From assembly GCA_963922205.1 (NCBI GenBank), contig CAWUHX010000537.1, forward strand, positions 1 through 64,000: 64,000 bases of DNA, written 5' to 3'. The stretch is from Romanomermis culicivorax. Lineage: Eukaryota > Nematoda > Enoplea > Mermithida > Mermithidae. Below, in pieces: positions 23,664-36,500 of this stretch. Under the pieces are notes generated by a model. That model was not told the DNA's origin. It made no database searches and worked only from the letters and a program-made list of their open reading frames with translations. Position numbers and translations under genes: made by a program. Numbering within the stretch: position 1 is the stretch's first letter; each line of letters begins with the position of its first letter.

Positions 23664-26600
23664 GTAAGTTACACGTACAAATTACATTGTTGTAAAAAAT
23701 TGCACATATTAGAAATGGAAAACAAATAATGAAGAAAATTGAAAAAAGAAAGAAATAAAAAATAAAAAATATAAAAACAAAAAAAAATTTAAAAAAATAA
23801 GTAAAAAATAAGAATTTAAAAAAATTAAAAATGAAAAAAAACTGAAACTTGAAAAAAATGAAACTTGAAAAAATTTCAAAAATTTAAAAAAAAATTAAAA
23901 AAATAAAGAAAATTGAAAAAATTAAAAAAAATTAAAAAATGGAAAAATAAATAAAAAATAAGAAACAGAAAAAAAATTAAAAATGAAAAAAAATTGAAAC
24001 TTGAAAAGAATTCAAAAATAAAAAAAATAAAAAAATGAAGAATATTAAAAAAGAAGAAAATTGAAAAAAGAAAAAAAATAAAGAAAATTGAAAAAAATTA
24101 AAAAATAAAGAATAAAAAATATAAAAACAAAAAACAAAAAAAATTCAAAAAAATTCAAAAATTGGGAAAATAAACAAAAAATAAGAAATAAAAAAATTAA
24201 ACATGAAAAAAATGATAAAATGTAATAATAAACAAAAAAATAAGAAATGGAAAAAATTAAAAATGAAAAAAATTGAAACTTGGAAAAAAATTTAAAAATT
24301 AGAAAAAAATGAAGAATAAAAAATATAAAAACAAAAAAAACAAAAAAAAGTTGAAAAAATTAAAGAAATTGAAAAAATAGAAAAATGAACAAAAAATAAG
24401 AAATAAAAAAATTAAAAATGAAAAAAATGAAAAAAGAAAAAAATTGAAACTTGAAAAAAAATTTAAATATTAAAAAAATGAACAAAATTACAAAAAGAAA
24501 AAAAATAAAGCAAATGAAAAAAAGGAAAAAGAAAGAAAATTAAAAAAAGAAAAAATAAAGAATAGAAAAATATAAAAACGAAAAACTGAAAAATTGGAAA
24601 AATGACAAAAAAATGAAAAAATGGAAAAATAAACAAAAAAAATTAGAAATAAAAAAATTAAAAGTGAAAAAAATTGAAAAATAAAAAAAATTGAAACTTG
24701 GAAAAAAATTTAAAAATTAGAAAAAAATGAAGAATAAAAAATATAAAAACAAAAAACAAAACAAAGTTAAAAAATTAAAGAAATTGAAAAAATAGAAAAA
24801 TGAACAAAAAATAAGAAATAAAAAAATTAAAAATGAAAAAAATGAAAAAAGAAAAAAATTGAAACTTGAAAAAAAATTTAAATATTAAAAAAATGAACAA
24901 AATTACAAAAAGAAAAAAAATAAAGCAAATGAAAAAAAGGAAAAAGAAAGAAAATTAAAAAAAGAAAAAATAAAGAATAGAAAAATATAAAAACGAAAAA
25001 CTGAAAAATTGGAAAAATGACAAAAAAATGAAAAAATGGAAAAATAAACAAAAAAAATTAGAAATAAAAAAATTAAAAGTGAAAAAAATTGAAAAATAAA
25101 AAAAATTGAAACTTGGAAAAAAATTTAAAAATTAGAAAAAAATGAAGAATAAAAAATATAAAAACAAAAAACAAAACAAAGTTAAAAAATTAAAGAAATT
25201 GAAAAAATAGAAAAATGAACAAAAAATAAGAAATAAAAAAATTAAAAATGAAAAAAATGAAAAAAGAAAAAAATTGAAACTTGAAAAAAAATTTAAATAT
25301 TAAAAAAATGAACAAAATTACAAAAAGAAAAAAAATAAAGCAAATGAAAAAAAGGAAAAAGAAAGAAAATTAAAAAAAGAAAAAATAAAGAATAGAAAAA
25401 TATAAAAACGAAAAACTGAAAAATTGGAAAAATGACAAAAAAATGAAAAAATGGAAAAATAAACAAAAAAAATTAGAAATAAAAAAATTAAAAGTGAAAA
25501 AATCGAAAAATAAAAAAAATTGAAACTTGGAAAAAAATTTAAAAATTAGAAAAAAATGAAGAATAAAAAATATAAAAACAAAAAACAAAACAAAGTTAAA
25601 AAATTAAAGAAATTGAAAAAATAGAAAAATGAACAAAAAATAAGAAATAAAAAAATTAAAAATGAAAAAAATGAAAAAAGAAAAAAATTGAAACTTGAAA
25701 AAAAATTTAAATATTAAAAAAATGAACAAAATTACAAAAAGAAAAAAAATAAAGCAAATGAAAAAAAGGAAAAAGAAAGAAAATTAAAAAAAGAAAAAAT
25801 AAAGAATAGAAAAATATAAAAACGAAAAACTGAAAAATTGGAAAAATGACAAAAAAATGAAAAAATGGAAAAATAAACAAAAAAAATTAGAAATAAAAAA
25901 ATTAAAAGTGAAAAAAATTGAAAAATAAAAAAAATTGAAACTTGGAAAAAAATTTAAAAATTAGAAAAAAATGAAGAATAAAAAATATAAAAACAAAAAA
26001 CAAAACAAAGTTAAAAAATTAAAGAAATTGAAAAAATAGAAAAATGAACAAAAAATAAGAAATAAAAAAATTAAAAATGAAAAAAATGAAAAAAGAAAAA
26101 AATTGAAACTTGAAAAAAAATTTAAATATTAAAAAAATGAACAAAATTACAAAAAGAAAAAAAATAAAGCAAATGAAAAAAAGGAAAAAGAAAGAAAATT
26201 AAAAAAAGAAAAAATAAAGAATAGAAAAATATAAAAACGAAAAACTGAAAAATTGGAAAAATGACAAAAAAATGAAAAAATGGAAAAATAAACAAAAAAA
26301 ATTAGAAATAAAAAAATTAAAAGTGAAAAAAATTGAAAAATAAAAAAAAATGAAAATAAAAAAAATGAAACTTGGAAAAAAATTTAAAAATTAGAAAAAA
26401 ATGAAGAATAAAAAATATAAAAACAAAAAACAAAAAAAGTCAAGAAAATTAAAGAAATTGCAAACAATAGAAAAATGAACAAAAAATAAGAAATAAAAAA
26501 ATGAAAAATGAAAAAAATGAAAATGAAAAAAATTGAAACTTGAAAAAAATTTAAATATTAAAAAAATTAACAAAATTACAAAAAGAAAAAAATAAAGCAA

Positions 26601-28460
26601 ATGAAAAAAGGAAAAAGAAAGAAAATTAAAAAAATAAGAAATAAAGAATAGAAAAATATAAAAACGAAAAACTGAAAAATTGGAAAAATGACAAAAAAAT
26701 GAAAAAATGGAAAAATAAACCAAAAAAAATAGAAATAAAGAAATTGAAAGTGAAAAAAATTGAAAATAAAAAAATTAAAAATCAAAAAAATTGAAAATAA
26801 AAAAAATTGAAACTTGGAAAAAAATTAAAAAATTAGAAAAAAATGAAGAATAAAAAATATAAAAACAAAAAACAAAACAAAGTTAGAAAATCAAAGAAAT
26901 TACAAAAATAGAAAAATGAACAAAAAATAAGAAATAAAAAAATTAAAAATTAAAAAAATGAAAAATGAAAAAAATTGAAACTTGAAAAAAATTTAAATAT
27001 TAAAAAAATGAACAAAATTAAAAAAATAAAAAAAATAAAGCACATGAAAAAAAGGAGAAAGAAAGAAAATTAAAAAAAGAAAAAATAAAGAATAGAAAAA
27101 TATAAAAACGAAAAACTGAAAAATTGGAAAAATGACAAAAAAATGAAAAAATGGAAAAATAAACAAAAATAAATTAGAAATAAAAAAATTAAAAGTAAAA
27201 AAAATTGAAAAATAAAAAAAAAGGAAAATAAAAAAAATTGAAACTTGGACAAAAATTTAAAAATTAGAAAAAAAATGAAGAATAAAAAATATAAAAACAA
27301 AAAAACAAAACAAAGTTAAAAAATTAAAGAAATTGAAAAAATAGAAAAATGAACAAAAAATAAGAAATAAAAAAATTAAAAATGAAAAAAGTGAAAAAAG
27401 AAAAAAATTGAAACTTGAAAAAAATTTAAATATTAAAAAAATGAACAAAATTACAAAAAGAAAAAAATAAAGCAAATGAAAAAAAGGAAAAAGAAAGAAA
27501 ATTAAAAAAAGAAAAAATAAAGAATAGAAAAATATAAAAACGAAAAACGAAAAACTGAAAAATTGGAAAAATGACAAAAAATGAAAAAATAAACAAAAAA
27601 ATTAGAAATAAAAAAATGAAAAGTGAAAAAAATTGAAAATAAAAAAATTGAAAATAAAAAAAATTGAAACTTGGAAAAAAATTTAAAAATAAGAAAAAAA
27701 TGAAGAATAAAAAATATAAAAACAAAAAACAAACAAAAGTTAAAAAAATTAAAGAAATTGAAAAAATAGAAAAATGAACAAAAAATAAGAAATAAAAAAA
27801 TTAAAAATGAAAAAAATGAAAAAAGAAAAAAATTGAAACTTGAAAAAAATTTAAATATTTAAAAAATGAACAAAATTAAAAAAAGAAAAAAAATAAAGCA
27901 AATGAAAAAAAGGAAAAAGAAAGAAAATTAAAAAAAGAAAAAAAGAATAGAAAAATATAAAAACAAAAAACAAAAAATTAGAAAAAGGAAAAAAATGAAA
28001 AAATGGAAAAATAAACAAAATAATTAGAAATAAAAAAAATAAAAATGAAAAGATTGAAACTTGGAAAAAAATTTAAAAATTAAAAAAAAAAATTGGAAAA
28101 ATGAAAAAATTTAAAAAATACTAAAAAAAGTTTACATTTTTTTTCTAGATATAGAAAATGTTTCGAGCGTTGCATAATTACCCGTCGAATCGAATGCCCC
28201 GAAGAACCGTACAAACCGAAAAAAGAACTTTACAAAAATTTTCTAATCGAAGATACGGCGCTTTACAAATCTGTAAACAAAAAAAATCCACTTTACACCA
28301 AAAATTGTTTACACTTTACACTTAACACTTTTAGTTTAAAGCCGATTTATTGTACGTCCAGACCGGTTTGTTTTACAATGTCGATTCGTGTTGCGTCGAA
28401 TACGAGGAAGGAGGAGCGTTCGATCAACATGGTCAGCCGGACGAAAATTTTGAAATTTAA
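23587..28460 (+). CDS. C-terminal part of an unrecognised cysteine-rich protein (three exons)
   Basis: Exons 23587-23663, 28149-28272 and 28335-28460 join in consistent phase (2 then 0) to 108 residues and TAA. Donors are GTAAGT and GTAAAC; acceptors TTTTAG, TTTTCTAG and CTTTTAG. The protein is charged and has seven cysteines: one near the start of the known part, a cluster VCAYRKCFERC, one in IECPEEP, and a CC pair near the acidic C-terminus. This suggests a secreted disulphide-rich protein, perhaps a cystine-knot-like factor. I cannot name the family, and the 5' exons with any signal peptide were not found. Two AATAAA sites follow the stop. The introns are 4485 nt (A-rich array) and 62 nt. 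Confidence 0.6.
23700..28130. repeat. A-rich tandem array with a 415-440-base higher-order unit
   Basis: The plus strand is almost only A with scattered G, T and few C. A marker, ATGAAGAATAAAAAATATAA, recurs near 24309, 24728, 25143, 25558, 25971, 26401, 26843, 27275 and 27700. Units at 24.7-26.2 kb are close to identical, so they spread recently. It fills an intron of the cysteine-rich gene. Confidence 0.93.
28149..28272 (+). CDS. cysteine-rich gene, exon n-1
   Basis: The acceptor is TTTTTTTCTAG. The first base completes Ala with GC of the previous exon, then YRKCFERCIITRRIECPEEP and a Lys/Glu-rich stretch follow. The donor is TCT then GTAAAC, phase 0. Base composition is far more balanced than the A-rich array just before it. 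Confidence 0.6.
28335..28460 (+). CDS. cysteine-rich gene, last exon
   Basis: After a 62-nt intron ending CACTTTTAG, 41 residues run to TAA at 28458-28460. The sequence FYNVDSCCVEYEEGG and an acidic tail DENFEI look clearly protein-like, with GC-rich third positions. Confidence 0.65.
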   Translation, partial: FKADLLYVQTGLFYNVDSCCVEYEEGGAFDQHGQPDENFEI

Positions 28461-28526
28461 TGGTTTACAACATTTTACAATTTTTCAATTTAAAAAGCAG
28501 TTTAAACTCTTGTATTTGGTCGATTT

Positions 28527-28532
28527 AATAAA
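28527..28532 (+). terminator. poly(A) signal of the cysteine-rich gene
   Basis: AATAAA 67 bases after the TAA at 28458-28460; a second AATAAA lies at 28542-28547. Spacing fits a short 3' untranslated region. Confidence 0.6.
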
Positions 28533-28619
28533 ATTGGGAAAAATAAAATTTTAAAATTTAAAATTTTAATTTTTAAATTTTTAAATTTAAACATTTTCCC
28601 TCCTGTTTTTGAAAATTTA

Positions 28620-31600
28620 AATTGTAGTAGCTCCTCCTATTTTTTCCACATTTTACACTTTAATTCTTTTTCTTTGAACCCATTTTTTTTTACGTTTCAT
28701 CTGGAATATAAACCCCGCCCACTTTTCCTCGGTACTTTTTCACTTTTTCAATTGTATGGTAGCTCCTCCCACTTTTTTGATTGGTTCTTTCAAACATAAT
28801 TTTCGAATGTTCCACCTCCACCATGAAACTCCGCCCACTTTTCACGTGTATATTTTGACAGGTTTTAGCTCCTCCCACTTTATTGATTTATTTTTTTCAC
28901 GTCATTTTTGATTTTTCGTCCTCACTATAAAACCCCGCCCATTTTTCCTGCGAATATTTTGACTTGATTAAAACTAATATTTTAGCTCCTCACACCATTT
29001 TGAGTGGTTGTTTTTTTTCAAAGAACCCGCCCACTTTTCATGAGTACATTTTGACTGGTTCAATTGTATGGTAGCTCCTCCCACTTTTTTGATTGGTTCT
29101 TTCAAACATAATTTTTGAATGTTCCACCTCCACTATGAAACTCCGCCCACTTTTCACGTGTATATTTTGACAGGTTTTAGCTCCTCCCACTATTTTTTTC
29201 ACGCCATTTTTGATTTTTCGTCCTCACTATAAAACCCCGCCCATTTCTCCTGCGAACATTTTGACTTGATTAAAACTAATATTTTAGCTCCTCCCACCAT
29301 TTTGAGTGGTTGTTTTTTTTCAAACCCAATTTTTGGATGTTTCACTTCCACCATAAGAACCCGCCCACTTTCCATAAGTACATTTTGACTGGTTCGATCA
29401 AAATGAGCATTCTAGCTCCTCCCACTTTATCGATTGATCCTTTCTTCGAGCCAATTTTTGACATTTGAGCTTTGCCATAAAATCCCGCCCATACTTTTCT
29501 GATTCGTTCAATTGGATAAATATTGTAGCTCCTCCCACTTTATCGATCGATTCTTTTTTGAACTCAAATATTTGACGTTTCATCTCTACTATAAAACAAA
29601 TTTGTCAGAATAAAACTCAAAAAATCGATAAATTTTTTCGACCAATCAAATCGAAGCTATTGCTCTCGTCTCAATGCTTGATCATTTTGACCGGTTGAAC
29701 TATAATGCGTAGTCTGGCTCCTCCCACTTTATTGATTTATCGATTTTCATAACCTGCTTTTTTACCTTTCATCTCGACTATAAAACCACGCCCACTTTTC
29801 TCAGGTACTTTTCTGACTGGTTTGATCATTGTAGCCCCTCCCACTTTATTGATTTTATGACTTTTTTCAACTCATTTTTTTGATGTTCCACATTGACTGC
29901 AAAACCCCGCCCACTTTTCCCAAGTGCATTTTGATTAGTTTGATTGGAGTAAAAATTTAAGCTCCTCCCCATTTTTTGATTTGTTTTTATTAAACTCAAT
30001 TTTTGGCGTTTCATTTGAACCATGAAACCGCGCCCACTTTTCATTGCGCACATTCTGATTGGTTAAATTAATATACATGTTATAGCTCCTCCCACTTCGG
30101 CATTTATTTGAAGTTATTTTCTACCCTTTCACTTCATTATAAAGACGCGCCCACTTTTCCCAGGTACATTCTGATTGGTTTGATTAACTTACATATTATA
30201 GCCCCTCCCACTTTCCCTTGCTTTTTTGAACCTATTTTTTGACGTTTCACTTTCGTTATAGAACTCCGCCCACTATTCCTGAGTTCACTTTGACTGGTTC
30301 GACTGAAAAAAAATTTTGTAGCTCCTCCCACTTTTTTGACTTGTTTTTCTAATCCAGTTTTTGACGTTTAGTGTCTACAATATAACCCGCCTGGTTCTCT
30401 GGTGCATTTTGATTGGTTTAATTGAAGTACATATCATAGCTCCTCCCACTTCGTCGCTTTTTTCATTTTTTCGAACCCATTTTCTGACGTTTCACAACCC
30501 CGCCCACTTTTCCCAGGTACATTCTGACTGGTTGAATCAACCTATATGTTAAGCTCCTCCCACTTGGTCGCTTTTTCAATTTTTTTTGAAACCATTTTCT
30601 AACGTTTCACCTTGACTATAAAACCCGACCCACTTTTCTTGAGTACATTTTGATTGATTTGATCAACTTACATATTATAGCTCCTCCCACTTCATCGCTT
30701 TCGACTTGATTTTTCAACCCAATTTTTGATGTTTTATTCGCTTCATAAAACTCCGCCCACTTTTCCTAGATACATTTTGATTGGTTTAATCAAATTACAC
30801 ATTGTAGCTCCTGCCACTACATTTTTCAACCCAATTTTTGATGTTTTATTCGCAGTATATAACCCCGCCCACTTTTCCTTGTAACATTTTGACTGGTCCA
30901 GTTGAAGTACATATTATAGCTCCTCCCACTTGATCGTTTTTCCATTCTTTTTTGGAACCATTTTTTCACATTACAGCTTCCTTATAAAACTCCGCCCACT
31001 TTTCCTAAGATACGTCCTGATTGGTTTGATTAACTCACACATTATAGCTCCTCCCACTTGGTCGCTTTTTTTCTATTCTTTTGAATCCATCTTTTCACGT
31101 TTCGCCTTCCCTGTAAAATTCCGCCCACTTTTCCCATGTTCTTTTGTGACTCAGAATTTTATTCAAAAAATTCTAGTTTTACACAATTTTGTAAAATAAT
31201 ATACAAATATTCAAATTTTAGACTATTTTGTAGAATTTTTCCAAAAAATTGCAATTTCTGGATAAATTTAGCAAATTTAGTAGGATTAGATCTGAAAATT
31301 CAAATTTTGGAATTTTTTTGAACAATTCAGTTTGATTTTCCAATTTTTTAAAATTCTAAATTTTTCACATTTTCTACTAATATTCTAATTTATTTTAAAG
31401 TGGTAAAATTTGCTGAATTTATTCAAATTTGAAGCAAAATTTTTTGAGTATTCGTAATTTTACGGAATTTAGGCAAATTCTAATCAAAAATTCGCATTTT
31501 CCCTTTTAAATTAACAAAATTTTGTAGAATTTTATTTTCAAAAAGTTCCGATGCAAAATTTCAAAAACTTTCCAATCCCAATCTGTTGTTTTTTCCATTT

Positions 31601-33080
31601 TTAAGCCATTTTGTCACGTTTCACTTCGCTATAAAACTCCACCCACTTTTCCTCGGTACATTTTGATTTGTTGGATTTACCCACATATTTAAGCTCCTCC
31701 CTCACTTGATTGACTTTTTCCTCGCTTTTTTGAACCCATATTTTCACGTTTCACCTTCATTTCATAACTCCGCCCACTTTTTCTCGGTACATTTTGATTG
31801 GTTTGACTAACTCACACATTATAGCTCCTCCCACATGGTGACTTTTATTCATTCTTTTTTGAAGTCAATTTCTAACGTTTCCATAAAACTCCGGCCAGTT
31901 TTCCTGAGATACATTCTGATTGGTTCGATTAACTCACACATTATAGCTCCTCCCACTTGGTCGGTTTTTTCTCCACTTTTTTGAATCCATTTTCTAACGT
32001 TTCACCTTCGCCATAAAACTCCGCTCACTTTTCCTGATTTACATTCTGATTGGTTCGATTAACTCACACATTATAGTTCCTCCCACTTGATCGTTTTTTC
32101 ATTCTTTTTTGGAACCATTTTTTCACATTACAGCTTTCTTATAAAACTCCGCCCACTTTTCCTGAAATACATTCTGATTGGTTCGATCAACTCACACATT
32201 ATAGCTCCTCCCACTTTATTGACTTTTTCCTCGCTTTTTTGAATGCATTTTTTCACGTTTCACCTTGACTATAAAACACCGCCCACTTTTCCTGAAATAG
32301 ATTCTGATTGGTTCGATTGACTCACACATTATAGCTGCGCCCACTTGATTGACTTTTTCCTCGCTTTTTTGAATGCATTTTTTCACGTTTCACCTTGACT
32401 ATAAAACTCCGCCTACTTTTCCTAGGTACATTCTGATTGATTCGATTAACTCGCACATTATAGCTCCTCCCACTTGGCCGTTTTTCTCATTCTTTTCTGG
32501 AACGATTTTTTCACATTACAACTTTTTTACAAAACTCCGCCCACTTTTCCTGAAATAGATTCTGATTGGTTCGATTAACTCACACATTATAGCTCCTCTC
32601 GCTTGGCCGTTTTCCTCATTCTTTTCTGGAACCATTTTTTCACATTACAACTTTCTCAAAAAACTCCGCCCACTTTTCCTGAAATACATTCTGATTGGTT
32701 CGATCAACTCACACATTATAGCTCCTCCCACTTTATTGACTTTTTCCTCGCTTTTTTGAATGCATTTTTTCACGTTTCACCTTGACTATAAAACCCCGCC
32801 TACTTTTCCTAGGTACATTTTGATTGGTTTGATCAAATTACACATTATAGCTCTTCCCACTTGGCCGTTTTTCTCATTCTTTCCTGGAACCATTTTTTCA
32901 CATCACAACTTTCTCACAAAACTCCGCCCACTTTTCCTGAAATAGATTCTGATTGGTTCGATTAAGTCACACATTATAACTCCTCCCACTTTATTGACTT
33001 TTTCCTCGCTTCTTTGAATGCATTTTTTCACGTTTCACCTTGACTATAAAACTCCGCCCACTTTTGCCATGTACTTTTTT
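28620..33080 (+). repeat. promoter-like tandem array (TATAAAA, CCGCCC, ATTGG, CTCCTCCCAC)
   Basis: About 25-30 units near 145 bases. A typical unit runs GAACCCATTTTTTGACGTTTC, CTATAAAA, CCCCGCCCACTTTTCC, ATTTTGATTGGTTTGAT, CACACATTATAGCTCCTCCC. Thus each unit holds a TATA-like motif, a GC box, an inverted CCAAT box and a CTCCTCCCAC box. It stops about 200 bases before the Fringe start codon. Confidence 0.9.
31145..31590. repeat. block of Fringe-intron-like AT repeat inside the promoter-like array
   Basis: Here the CCGCCC/CTCCTCC units stop and TTTTGTAGAATTTTTCC-type sequence, the same family as in Fringe intron 1, takes over before the units resume near 31600. The left edge is CTTTTGTGACTCA, and the same words end the whole array at 33.08 kb. 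Confidence 0.7.
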
Positions 33081-33178
33081 GTGACTCATCTTCTTTCGCC
33101 TCCATTCACATTTTTGCGCAGGTTCTCACGCACAACGCGTCCGCTCCAATCTTAGAATGTGGTTAGTGGCGGCCTGTC

Positions 33179-33185
33179 TATAAAA
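33179..33185 (+). promoter_or_regulatory. candidate TATA box of the Fringe gene
   Basis: TATAAAA in a unique, more GC-rich stretch (33.09-33.24 kb) about 100 bases before the ATG. The stretch also has two ACGCGT words (33135 and 33232). The position is suitable, but no start site can be proven from sequence. Confidence 0.4.
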
Positions 33186-33228
33186 AAGCGCCTTATTTTC
33201 GCAACCTGAAAATAATTTATACCATTAC

Positions 33229-33240
33229 TAGACGCGTCTA
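33229..33240. promoter_or_regulatory. 12-base palindrome TAGACGCGTCTA
   Basis: A perfect palindrome centred on ACGCGT between the candidate TATA box and the Fringe ATG. ACGCGT occurs again at 33135. It could be a factor-binding site; nothing more can be said. Confidence 0.35.
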
Positions 33241-33284
33241 CTTTTCATTTTTCCAATCGTATTTTTCTACTTTTCGAGCTGGAA

Positions 33285-33527
33285 ATGGATCAAAAATTTA
33301 AAATCGCCAATTATTTGGACGTTAAAAATTCGCTAATTACGCTAATTACAATTTTTACACTAATTAGCCTAATTTGCATAATTGGGCGAAAATCCAAAAA
33401 TTTGGATAATTTGGATAATTTGGATTCGGATTTGGATATTTTTATAACGGTGAAAACGACGAAAAAATTCCACCAAATTCGTTTAGCCGATATTTTAGAT
33501 ACGTGGTTTAGATTGGCGCCTAGAAAC
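33285..33527 (+). CDS. fng: Fringe exon 1 (anchor and start of catalytic domain)
   Basis: ATG at 33285; 81 residues. Hydrophobic segment [19 protein letters not shown], then an Asn/Leu/Asp repeat as the stem, then [20 protein letters not shown]. Donor AAC then GTAAGT, phase 0. An AG six bases before the ATG (TACTTTTCGAG) might be a trans-splice acceptor. Confidence 0.95.
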
Positions 33528-36500
33528 GTAAGTTTAATTATAGAGCTACAGTAAGACAACGTGAGAAAAATATTTTTGGGAGCACCTGCTGCTGCTGTTC
33601 GTTTATCATAAATTTGGGGCGTGGGAAAAAAAATTTTTTTTGAAACCTACTTTATTATGTTTCGGATGATAGATTTATGAATTCTGTAAAATTCTAAATT
33701 TTCCAACTTTTTTAATGATATTTATTTTTTTAATATTAAAAAAAATAAAAATTAAAAAAATTTAGGATTTGAAAAAATTTTAATTTTTTTTTAATTTACG
33801 GAATCTTCAACAAAAAAAATTTGATTAAATTCCATCAAAAAGTACACTTTTCTCAAGATTCTAGAATAAAAATTCTCGAAAATTTTGGAAATTTATGCAA
33901 AAGATTGAATTTTTTGCATAAAATTTTATAACACAATGTAAAAACGGAATTTTGAATTTTTAGTAAATTTATGCCGGAAAATTTCATTTTTTAGAAAAAA
34001 TTCTACAATATTATGCAAAACTTGGAATTTTTTCCAATTAAATTCCACAATAGTTTGTGCAAAAATTGGGATTTTTCGGAATAAATTCTACAAAATTTTG
34101 TAAATTTATGCAAAAAAGATTGAATTTTTTGTAAACTTATGTAAAAAAATTGAATGTTTTGGAGAAAATTCTACAAAATCATGCGAAAATTGGAATTTTT
34201 TTTTAATTGAATTCTACCAAATTTTGGAAATTTATGCAAAAGATTGAATTTTTTGAATAAAATTTTATAACATAATGTAAAAACGGAATTTTGAATTTTT
34301 AGTAAATTTATGCCGGAAAATTCCATTTTTTAGAAAAAATTCTACAATATTATGCAAAACTTGGAATTTTTTCCAATTAAATTCCACAATAGTTTGTGCA
34401 AAAATTGGGATTTTTCGGAATAAATTCCTACAAAATTTTGTAAATTTATGCAAAAAAGATTGAATTTTTTGTGAACTTATGGAAAAAAACTGAATGTTTT
34501 GGAGAAAATTCTACAAAATTATGCAAAAATTGGAATTTTTTTTTAAAATGAATTCTACCAAATTTTGGAAATTTATGCAAAAGATTGAATTTTTCGAATA
34601 AAATTTTACAATATAATGTAGAAATGGAATTTTAAATTTTTTTGTAAATTTATGCAAAAAAATTGAATTTTTTGCAAAAAAAAATCTACAAAATTATGCA
34701 GAAATTTGAATTTTTTAAAATAAAATTCTACAAAATTTTGGAAATTTATGCAAGAAAATTGGTTTTTTCGGATAAAATTCTACAATATTATGCAAAAACT
34801 AGTTTTTTTAAATTAAATTCCACAATAGTTTGTGCAAAAATAGAAATTTTTCGAAATAAAATTCTACAAAATTTTGGAAATTTATGCAAAAGATTGAATT
34901 TTTTGAATAAAATTTTAAAACATAATGTAAAAACGGAATTTTGAATTTTTAGTAAATTTATGCCGGAAAATTCCATTTTTTAGAAAAAATTCTACAATAT
35001 TACGCAAAAATTGGAATTTTTTTTTAAATTGAATTCTACAAAATTTTGGAAATTTATGCAAAAGATTGAATTTTTCGAATAAAATTTTACAATATAATGT
35101 AAAAATGGAATTTTAAATTTTTTTGTAAATTTATGCAAAAAAATTGAATTTTTTGCAAAAAAAAATCTACAAAATTATGCAGAAATTTGAATTTTTTAAA
35201 ATAAAATTCTACAAAATTTTGGAAATTTATGCAAGAAAATTGGTTTTTTCGGATAAAATTCTACAATATTATGCAAAAACTAGTTTTTTTTAAATTAAAT
35301 TCCACAATAGTTTGTGCAAAAATAGAAATTTTTCGAAATAAAATTCTACAAAATTTTGGAAATTTATGCAAAAGATTGAATTTTTTGAATAAAATTTTAA
35401 AACATAATGTAAAAACGGAATTTTGAATTTTTAGTAAATTTATGCCGGAAAATTCCATTTTTTAGAAAAAATTCTACAATATTACGCAAAAATTGGAATT
35501 TTTTTTTAAATTGAATTCTACAAAATTTTGGAAATTTATGCAAAAGATTGAATTTTTCGAATAAAATTTTACAATATAATGTAAAAATGGAATTTTAAAT
35601 TTTTTTGTAAATTTATGCAAAAAAATTGAATTTTTTGCAAAAAAAAATCTACAAAATTATGCAGAAATTTGAATTTTTTAAAATAAAATTCTACAAAATT
35701 TTGGAAATTTATGCAAGAAAATTGGTTTTTTCGGATAAAATTCTACAATATTATGCAAAAACTAGTTTTTTTTAAATTAAATTCCACAATAGTTTGTGCA
35801 AAAATAGAAATTTTTCGAAATAAAATTCTACAAAATTTTGGAAATTTATGCAAAAGATTGAATTTTTTGAATAAAATTTTAAAACATAATGTAAAAACGG
35901 AATTTTGAATTTTTAGTAAATTTATGCCGGAAAATTCCATTTTTTAGAAAAAATTCTACAATATTACGCAAAAATTGGAATTTTTTTTTAAATTGAATTC
36001 TACAAAATTTTGGAAATTTATGCAAAAGATTGAATTTTTCGAATAAAATTTTACAATATAATGTAAAAATGGAATTTTAAATTTTTTTGTAAATTTATGC
36101 AAAAAAATTGAATTTTTTGCAAAAAAAAATCTACAAAATTATGCAGAAATTTGAATTTTTTAAAATAAAATTCTACAAAATTTTGGAAATTTATGCAAGA
36201 AAATTGGTTTTTTCGGATAAAATTCTACAATATTATGCAAAAACTAGTTTTTTTTAAATTAAATTCCACAATAGTTTGTGCAAAAATAGAAATTTTTCGA
36301 AATAAAATTCTACAAAATTTTGGAAATTTATGCAAAAGATTGAATTTTTTGAATAAAATTTTAAAACATAATGTAAAAACGGAATTTTGAATTTTTAGTA
36401 AATTTATGCCGGAAAATTCCATTTTTTAGAAAAAATTCTACAATATTACGCAAAAATTGGAATTTTTTTTTAAATTGAATTCTACAAAATTTTGGAAATT

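Noticed and set aside
23587..28460. Insulin-like or Spätzle-like identity for the cysteine-rich gene
   Set aside because: LVESMTKVC and SCCVEY are suggestive, but the required cysteine spacings (CC-x3-C-x8-C for the insulin A chain, the seven-cysteine Spätzle pattern) are not met.
33311..33559. Minus-strand open frame opposite Fringe exon 1
   Set aside because: It is the shadow of a strongly conserved plus-strand exon.
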